Part shown: piece after piece, positions 59,238 through 64,000 of the stretch | Numbering within the stretch: position 1 is the first letter of the stretch | How the letters are laid out: the number at the start of each line of letters is the position of its first letter | NCBI RefSeq assembly: GCF_000308615.1 | Contig: NZ_BAGB01000013.1 | Coordinates: 124,001 to 188,000, forward strand | Origin: Nocardia jiangxiensis NBRC 101359 | GTDB taxonomy: Bacteria; Actinomycetota; Actinomycetes; Mycobacteriales; Mycobacteriaceae | Length of the DNA: 64,000 bases | Direction of reading: 5' to 3' | The notes under the pieces: model-generated | What the model saw: the letters and a program-made list of their open reading frames with translations, nothing else | Told to the model about the DNA's origin: nothing | The model's database searches: none | Translations under genes and position numbers: made by a program

Positions 59238-60608
59238 TCAGCTGGTTGCGATGCAATGGGCGGCGATTCGGGCTGCGGTGGCCAGGTCGGCGGGTGGGAG
59301 GGCGGCGTAGCCGAGGGGGATGCCGAATTCTCGGGGTGGGCCGCTGTGGTGGCGGGCCAGGCCGTCGAGCAGGACGCCGTGGGTGCGGGCCGCGGCGACG
59401 GCGCGTTCTTCCTGGGCGGCGGTGGGTAGCGGCACGGTGACGTGGGAGCCCGCGTCGTCACCGCTGACGTCCAGGCCGTGCGCGCGCAGTTCGTCCACCA
59501 GAAGCGCTCGGCGGGGCGGCATTTCGCGGCGGAGGCGGCGCAGGTGGCGGGCCAGGTCGCCGTGGCGGGCCAGCTCCACCAGAACCCGCTGTCCGGCGGG
59601 AGCGGGATGGGTGCCGGTCCATTCGCGATGTGCCACTACGGCATTCGCGATCTCCGGCGTCGCGACCAGCCAGCCGACGCCCAGTGTGGTCGACAGGATC
59701 TTCGAGGTGGTGCCCAGGTGGACCACCACATCGGGAGCCAGCGTGGCCAGCAGCGGGAGCGGGGCCGTGTCGTAGCGCAGTTCGCCGTCGTAATCGTCCT
59801 CGATCACCAGGGCGCCGGTGCGGCGGGCGAAGTCGACCAGGGCGACGCGGCGGGTGGCGGGCAGGCGCGCGCCGAGCGGAAACTGGTGTGCCGGTGTGCA
59901 ATACACGGCACGAACATTCGGCGGTATCAGGTCCACTCGCAGTCCGTCGACATCGAGCGGGACGGGCACCACCCGGATGCCCGCGGCTCGCAGCGCGCCG
60001 ACCGCACGCAGATATCCGGGTTCCTCCACCGCCACCGCATCGCCGGGGCGCAGCAGCGCGGCCGCGAGTTCGCTGACGGCCGAACCGGTTCCGTTGGTGG
60101 CCAGCACCACGGTGTCACTGCCCGCGCCCAGGCCGCGGTGCCGCAGCAGATGTTCCGCGACGACCTCGCAGTAATCGGGTTCACCCGCTCTGTTCTTGTG
60201 CGCCGCGGGAATTCGATCTCCGGCCGCGCGCCACGCCCGTCGCCAGGCCGCTCGGTCGATCGCCGCGACGCACGGGGTGCCCGGGACGAGGTCGAGCAGA
60301 TCCGCGGCCGGATCCTCGGCGGTGACGGATGCGGGGCTGTGCGGTGCGGCGGCGGGCGAGGCGGTGAGGTAGGTGCCCGAACCGTGGCGGCCGCTGAGCC
60401 AGCCCTCGGCGTGCAACTGGTCGTAGGCCGCGGTGATCACCGTGCGGCTGACGCCGAGCTGGGCGGCCAGCGTGCGCGAGGAGGGCAGCCGGTCGCCGCC
60501 GCGCAGTCGGCCCTCGGTGGCCGCGGCGCGCAGGCCGTCGGCGACCTGCACGGCCAGCGGTGTCGCCGACGTGCGGTCGATCAGGAGTGGCAGATCCGGC
60601 TGGCTCAT
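59238..60608 (-). CDS. MocR-type regulator (GntR HTH fused to aminotransferase domain)
   Basis: This 456-aa protein has an N-terminal GntR winged helix (residues about 8-80: ATPLAVQVADGLRAAATEG, RLPSSRTLAAQLGVSRTV, AEGWLSGRHGSGTYL), a linker, then a fold type I PLP domain with its lysine in LGTTSKILSTTLGVGW and VIEDDYDGELRYD. ATG 60608 (MSQPDLPLL) is the natural start. It diverges from a PPOX-family gene with 69 bases between. MocR proteins such as PdxR sense PLP and control vitamin B6 genes; here the neighbour is a flavin-type PPOX protein, so the target may be vitamer-related or a detoxification gene. Confidence 0.93.
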   Translation of the reverse strand: MSQPDLPLLIDRTSATPLAVQVADGLRAAATEGRLRGGDRLPSSRTLAAQLGVSRTVITAAYDQLHAEGWLSGRHGSGTYLTASPAAAPHSPASVTAEDPAADLLDLVPGTPCVAAIDRAAWRRAWRAAGDRIPAAHKNRAGEPDYCEVVAEHLLRHRGLGAGSDTVVLATNGTGSAVSELAAALLRPGDAVAVEEPGYLRAVGALRAAGIRVVPVPLDVDGLRVDLIPPNVRAVYCTPAHQFPLGARLPATRRVALVDFARRTGALVIEDDYDGELRYDTAPLPLLATLAPDVVVHLGTTSKILSTTLGVGWLVATPEIANAVVAHREWTGTHPAPAGQRVLVELARHGDLARHLRRLRREMPPRRALLVDELRAHGLDVSGDDAGSHVTVPLPTAAQEERAVAAARTHGVLLDGLARHHSGPPREFGIPLGYAALPPADLATAARIAAHCIATS

Positions 60609-60610
60609 GA

Positions 60611-60657
60611 AGTGGTCTTTCGAAACAGTGCGTAATTGGCCATTCGATAATGCCACT
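60611..60657. promoter_or_regulatory. AGTGG-type repeats in the MocR/PPOX promoter
   Basis: On the minus strand AGTGGCATT (60649-60657) and AATGGCCAA (60636-60644) form an imperfect direct repeat 13 bp apart, and AGTGGTCTT (60611-60619) occurs on the plus strand. MocR/PdxR proteins often bind direct repeats with an AGTGG-like core, so these are candidate sites. Confidence 0.4.
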
Positions 60658-60677
60658 GGTGCGAGGAGTCTGAAAGT

Positions 60678-61349
60678 ATGACCGAGTCAGTCGCCACCCG
60701 CACCCCGCTCTCGCCGACGCCCCGCAGCACCCTGACCCGGTATCGGGGCCAGCGCGACGCCACCGACCGCGCCGCGCTGGACGCGATCCTCGACGCCGCC
60801 ACGATCTGCCATCTCGGCGTGCTGATGCACGGCGCTCCGGTCGTGCTGCCCACTATCTACGGACGCGACGGAGACACTCTCTACCTGCACGGATCCACCG
60901 GAGCGGGCAATCTGCGCGCGGCCATGACGAGCGATGTGTCGGTCGCGGTCACCCTGGTCGACGGCATCGTCTACGCGCGGTCGGCCATGCACTTCTCGAT
61001 GAACTACCGCTCCGCGGTGGTGCACGGCCGTCCGGTCGAACTCACCGATCCCGACCAGCGCCTGCACGCCCTGCGCGTCATCGTCGAACACGCCGCCCCC
61101 GGCGCCTGGGACACCGTCCGCTCACCCACCAAGAAGGAACTGGCCGCCACCACCGTCCTGTCCCTCGACCTCACCGAAGCCTCGGTGAAAACCCGTGCGG
61201 GCGATCCCGGTGACGACGAATCGGACCTCACCGCGAACGCCTGGGCAGGCGTCCTGCCCACCCGCCAGATCTTCGACGCGCCGATCCCCTCCGCCGACCT
61301 GGTCCCGGGCATCGAAATCCCGCAGCACGTCCTGGACCGCCTGGCGTAG
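60678..61349 (+). CDS. PPOX-family FMN-binding protein
   Basis: This 223-aa protein of the pyridoxamine-5'-phosphate-oxidase fold belongs to the Pyrid_ox_2/NimA-like branch: ILDAATICHLGVLMHGAPVVLP, GDTLYLHGSTGAGNLRAAM and a central segment SMNYRSAVVHGRPVEL. These proteins bind FMN, F420 or haem and reduce or degrade diverse small molecules; true PdxH has a different C-terminus. It diverges from the MocR gene and is probably its target. A hairpin at 61352-61377 ends the transcript. Confidence 0.9.
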   Translation: MTESVATRTPLSPTPRSTLTRYRGQRDATDRAALDAILDAATICHLGVLMHGAPVVLPTIYGRDGDTLYLHGSTGAGNLRAAMTSDVSVAVTLVDGIVYARSAMHFSMNYRSAVVHGRPVELTDPDQRLHALRVIVEHAAPGAWDTVRSPTKKELAATTVLSLDLTEASVKTRAGDPGDDESDLTANAWAGVLPTRQIFDAPIPSADLVPGIEIPQHVLDRLA

Positions 61350-61351
61350 TG

Positions 61352-61377
61352 GCCCATCCGTCGATCTTCGGATGGGC
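61352..61377. terminator. Hairpin between convergent genes
   Basis: GCCCATCCG (61352-61360) pairs perfectly with CGGATGGGC (61369-61377) across an 8-base loop. It lies between the PPOX stop and the convergent acyltransferase-like stop, and so can serve both as a bidirectional terminator. Confidence 0.7.
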
Positions 61378-62618
61378 TACCAGAAGGTCGGTGTCAGGTC
61401 GTGGGCTGCGAGGACGGACCGGGCGAGATCGTGCAGGGCCCTGGGGGATCGGGTGTGGGCGGGGTCCAGTGAGGTGAGGGCGAGGGTGTAGGTGTCGGCG
61501 AGGCGGGAGAGGTAGGCGGACAGGCGGGTTCGGGGGAGTGGGGGTGTGAGGCCCGGGTGGATGGCGCGGGCGGCCACCCCGCGGCAGTGATGTGGGCCCA
61601 GGTGGGACAGGGTGTTCGGCAGTTGTCCGATGTTGGAGCACAGGATGTCGCGTTCCCCGGCGCCGCGGGTCAGCGCGTGGGCGGCGCGGGCGGGGAGTAC
61701 CTGGAGGATCTCCTCGGGCATGCCGCCGGGGCTGGATATGCGGTATTCGTATGCGGCACGGCACTTTTCGCGGAGAGCGGCGGGGGTGTCCGAGCGAGTG
61801 ACGGTGACCGCGGTCATCGCCATGTCGTTGTCGACGCGCGGTTCGCCCCGGGTGTCGACCGGAATGCTGGCCGAGATCTCCGGACCGTCGAATCCGCTGT
61901 CCCACAACATCTGTGCGATCAGGTGGACGAACAGGCTGTTACCCGTCGCGGCGCGTGCGGTGGCGGCGAGCCTCCAGTCCGCCACCGGAATCTCCAGTAC
62001 GACACCGCATGTGTCGGCCGGGTCCGAGCGGCTCGGTACGGTGCTCGCGCGTTCCGGCACGCCCTGTCGCAACGCCCGTGCCGCACCACCCAGAACGATG
62101 CCCCACTGTCGTCGCGCATCCGCCCAATCCGACTGTGGCGCTGTAACTTCCGCTGCCGCAGCGCCCGAGAGTGCCTGATCGACCGCGATCGCCAGACCGC
62201 GCCCGTCGGCCAGGACGTGTGAGCAGGTCAGTGCGACGACCGAACCCCCGTCCGCGAGCGCCGCCGTGGCCAGTCGCCAGCCCGGACCGTATTCCGGATC
62301 CAGATCGAACCCCTGGGTATCGGCCCAGTCGAGCACCTCGTCCTTGTGCAGCACCCGCTCGGTGATCTCCAGCGGATGCGCGCTGACATTCGCCCGCCAA
62401 TACGGCCGCGCCCCCGGAATCCGAGCCCGCACCACCCGCCGACCCAGTGGTCCCGTCCGCAGTGCGGCATGCACCTGTTCCAGCACTTCCGGCCCGACCC
62501 GGTCGGCGGTTCGCCACAGACCCTGCAACGCGATCGGCGTGCCCATACCCCGATGGGTGCGCAGAAAGATCTCGTCGACGACGCCGAGTCGGCTCATCGG
62601 GCGCTGATCGGCAGGCAT
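61377..62618 (-). CDS. CoA-dependent acyltransferase-like protein (WS/DGAT-PapA fold)
   Basis: This 413-aa protein is not closely matched to a named family. It has the HxxxDG catalytic motif of the CoA-dependent acyltransferase superfamily in ALTCSHVLADGRGLAIAVDQ (about residues 130-150). The N-terminus SRLGVVDEIFLRTHRGMG and the later NDMAMTAVTVTR and ILCSNIGQLPNTL segments recall wax-ester/DGAT and PapA-type enzymes. It may acylate an alcohol or amine. ATG 62618 is used; an in-frame start 51 bases upstream is possible. It lies downstream of the enoyl-CoA hydratase gene on the same strand, with 68 bases between. Confidence 0.7.
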   Translation of the reverse strand: MPADQRPMSRLGVVDEIFLRTHRGMGTPIALQGLWRTADRVGPEVLEQVHAALRTGPLGRRVVRARIPGARPYWRANVSAHPLEITERVLHKDEVLDWADTQGFDLDPEYGPGWRLATAALADGGSVVALTCSHVLADGRGLAIAVDQALSGAAAAEVTAPQSDWADARRQWGIVLGGAARALRQGVPERASTVPSRSDPADTCGVVLEIPVADWRLAATARAATGNSLFVHLIAQMLWDSGFDGPEISASIPVDTRGEPRVDNDMAMTAVTVTRSDTPAALREKCRAAYEYRISSPGGMPEEILQVLPARAAHALTRGAGERDILCSNIGQLPNTLSHLGPHHCRGVAARAIHPGLTPPLPRTRLSAYLSRLADTYTLALTSLDPAHTRSPRALHDLARSVLAAHDLTPTFW

Positions 62619-62686
62619 GTCGTCATCGTGCCACCGCCCCACTCCGTGCGTTCTTCGGACGAATGTCACCCTCGACGCGGACCGGG

Positions 62687-63454
62687 TCAGGCTGGGCTGC
62701 CGTGCCGGCCCTCGCCGGAGGCGAAGCGTTGTGCGCCCGCGAGCGCGCCGTCGGCGTCGGACAGGGCGTTCATGCCGTGGCGGAATTCGTTGGCGATGGC
62801 GGAGGTCTCGTCCAGGCCCTGCTGTTCGAGTGCGGACATCCGGTCCGAGCGCAGGCAGGTCTGCGGGAGTGCGGCCAGCTCTCGCGCCAGATCCTCTGCA
62901 GCACTGCGTGATTCGCCATTGGGTACGACGCGGTTCACCAGGCCCGTCTGTAATGCCTCGGTGGCGCCGACGGCGCGGCCGGTCAGGATCATGTCCATGG
63001 CCCGGCCCTCGCCGATGATGCGGGGCAGCCGAACCGTGCCGCCGTCGATGAGCGGCACGCCCCAGCGTCGGCAGAATACGCCGAAGGTGCTGTCCTGCTC
63101 GGCAATTCGCAGATCACACCACAGCGCCAGTTCGAGTCCGCCGGCCACCGCATAACCCGAGACCGCGGCGATCACCGGTTTGGACAGGCGCATCCGGGTC
63201 GGGCCCATCGGCCCGTCGCCGTCCGGCGTCACGTGGTTGGACCGCTCGGTGCCCAGACCCTTGAGATCGGCTCCGGCGCAGAAGGTTCCGCCCGCGCCCC
63301 ACAGCACCGCGACCGAGGCCGCCGGATCGGCGTCGAACTCCCGGAACGCGTCCGCCAGTGCGTCCGCCGTCGGACCGTCGACCGCGTTGCGAGCCTCCGG
63401 CCGATCCAGGACGACGGTGAACACCGGCCCGCTGCGTTCGATTCGGACGCTCAC
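62687..63454 (-). CDS. Enoyl-CoA hydratase/isomerase family protein
   Basis: This 255-aa crotonase-fold enzyme has LDRPEARNAVDGPTADALADAF at the N-terminus, the oxyanion-hole segments GAGGTFCAGADLKGLG and VSGYAVAGGLELALWCDLRIA, then FGVFCRRWGVPLIDGGTVRLP. The first catalytic Glu position appears as GG-V-P-L-I-D, so an acidic residue is present near the expected site, but hydratase activity itself is not proven. It is divergent from a TetR gene whose likely operator lies between them, so it is probably repressed in the absence of an acyl-CoA ligand. Confidence 0.9.
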   Translation of the reverse strand: MSVRIERSGPVFTVVLDRPEARNAVDGPTADALADAFREFDADPAASVAVLWGAGGTFCAGADLKGLGTERSNHVTPDGDGPMGPTRMRLSKPVIAAVSGYAVAGGLELALWCDLRIAEQDSTFGVFCRRWGVPLIDGGTVRLPRIIGEGRAMDMILTGRAVGATEALQTGLVNRVVPNGESRSAAEDLARELAALPQTCLRSDRMSALEQQGLDETSAIANEFRHGMNALSDADGALAGAQRFASGEGRHGSPA

Positions 63455-63525
63455 GTCTACTCCTCGCTGGTTGGATACCGACTCCCCGATACCCCGACGA
63501 TACGTCCCCGAACCACCCTTGCGTC

Positions 63526-63552
63526 AAGAAATGAATTCGTGATTCACTTCTT
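63526..63552. promoter_or_regulatory. Palindrome between enoyl-CoA hydratase and tetR: probable operator
   Basis: AAGAAATGAAT (63526-63536) and ATTCACTTCTT (63542-63552) are inverted repeats matching at 10 of 11 positions around a 5-base spacer. The palindrome ends two bases before the tetR GTG at 63555 and stands out as AT-rich in a GC-rich region. It fits a TetR-family site controlling both divergent genes. Confidence 0.75.
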
Positions 63553-63554
63553 GT

Positions 63555-64000
63555 GTGGCCTACCGCAGAACCCCCGCTGTACAGGCCCGTCTGGACAAGC
63601 AGGCGGGTGTGATCGTGCACGCCGCCACGCGGGTGCTCTCACGGGAGGGCTTCGCCGGGCTGTCGATGGCGGCGGTCGCGGCCGAGGCGGGCGTGGCCAC
63701 GGGCACGGTGTACAAGCACTACACCGGTAAGGCCGAACTCGTCACCGCGGTGTTCCGCGAGGTCGTGGGGCGTGAGGTGGCCGCCGTGGCCGAGGCGGGC
63801 GGGTCGGGTGGTGTGGTCGAGCGCGTCACCGCATCCGTGGAGACCTTCGCCGGGCGCGCGTTGAAGAATCCGAAACTGGCGTACGTCCTGCTCGCCGAAC
63901 CGGTGGATACCGCCGTGGACGCCGAGCGGCTGCGCTTCCGCCGCGCCTTCGCCGAGATCTACGAAACCGCCGTCGCCGAGGGGGTGGCCGGTGGACAGTT
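63555..64000 (+). CDS. TetR-family regulator, cut by the window edge
   Basis: 148 codons of a TetR-type repressor are visible. From GTG 63555 the protein reads VAYRRTPAVQARLDKQAGVI, then HAATRVLSREGFAGLSMAAVAAEAGVATGTVYKHYTGKAELV, a complete HTH with its YKHY recognition helix, followed by ligand-domain helices (VETFAGRALKNPKLAYVLLAEPVD). The C-terminus lies beyond 64000. It is divergent from the enoyl-CoA hydratase gene, with the palindrome between them. By the neighbour's function it may respond to an acyl-CoA or fatty acid. Confidence 0.9.
   Translation, partial: MAYRRTPAVQARLDKQAGVIVHAATRVLSREGFAGLSMAAVAAEAGVATGTVYKHYTGKAELVTAVFREVVGREVAAVAEAGGSGGVVERVTASVETFAGRALKNPKLAYVLLAEPVDTAVDAERLRFRRAFAEIYETAVAEGVAGGQ

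Overview
The window is about 64 kb of high-GC actinobacterial DNA. An IdeR/DtxR-type iron-box vocabulary, an encapsulin/DyP pair, a DUF1906 protein, an MTB12-like secreted protein, a PF04672 methyltransferase and a very large NRPS together suggest a Nocardia-like member of the Mycobacteriales. The genus is an inference, because no rRNA or tRNA gene was seen.

Layout. (1) 1-25467: the 3' part of one giant NRPS gene, open at the left edge. It has seven complete A-T modules, one epimerase and eight condensation domains, and ends in a catalytically empty A-like stub with no thioesterase. A perfect 16-bp hairpin follows. (2) 25.8-26.6 kb: an N-terminal fragment of a vanadium-haloperoxidase-type protein and a YbjQ-family protein. 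(3) 26.8-33.9 kb: an MFS exporter, then a leftward series of MerR, NUDIX, a membrane protein, an encapsulin shell with its DyP peroxidase cargo, a cupin, and folA overlapping thyA. (4) 33.9-36.4 kb: a decayed erythromycin esterase gene, then cobF and an Fpg/Nei glycosylase. (5) 36.4-41.2 kb: a DUF1906 protein, a divergent methyltransferase/TetR pair sharing twin palindromes, and an arsR-DUF2630-carboxylesterase operon.

(6) 41.3-50.2 kb is the most interesting region. A leftward ferric-chelate ABC importer (binding lipoprotein, permease, ATPase) diverges from a rightward operon of an SbnB-like dehydrogenase, an SbnH-like PLP decarboxylase, an SbnA-like 2,3-diaminopropionate enzyme and a MATE exporter. 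Two iron-box-like sequences lie in the shared promoter. No NIS synthetase or peptide synthetase is in the cluster. It looks like a compact, iron-controlled, diaminopropionate-based metallophore locus, either lacking its condensing enzymes or using an unusual chemistry. An internally deleted TnpB element sits antisense inside the import operon. A two-component system with a third possible iron box follows at 50.4-52.6 kb.

(7) 52.6-59.2 kb looks like an accessory island. Relics of a DUF6262 protein, a short-chain dehydrogenase and a group II intron maturase flank a cytochrome P450 with atypical motifs, an ABC exporter, a secreted protein, a methyltransferase and a MetE-like protein. (8) 59.2-64 kb: a MocR regulator divergent from a PPOX-family protein, a CoA-dependent acyltransferase-like protein, an enoyl-CoA hydratase, and a divergent TetR gene cut by the right edge, with a clear palindrome between the last two.
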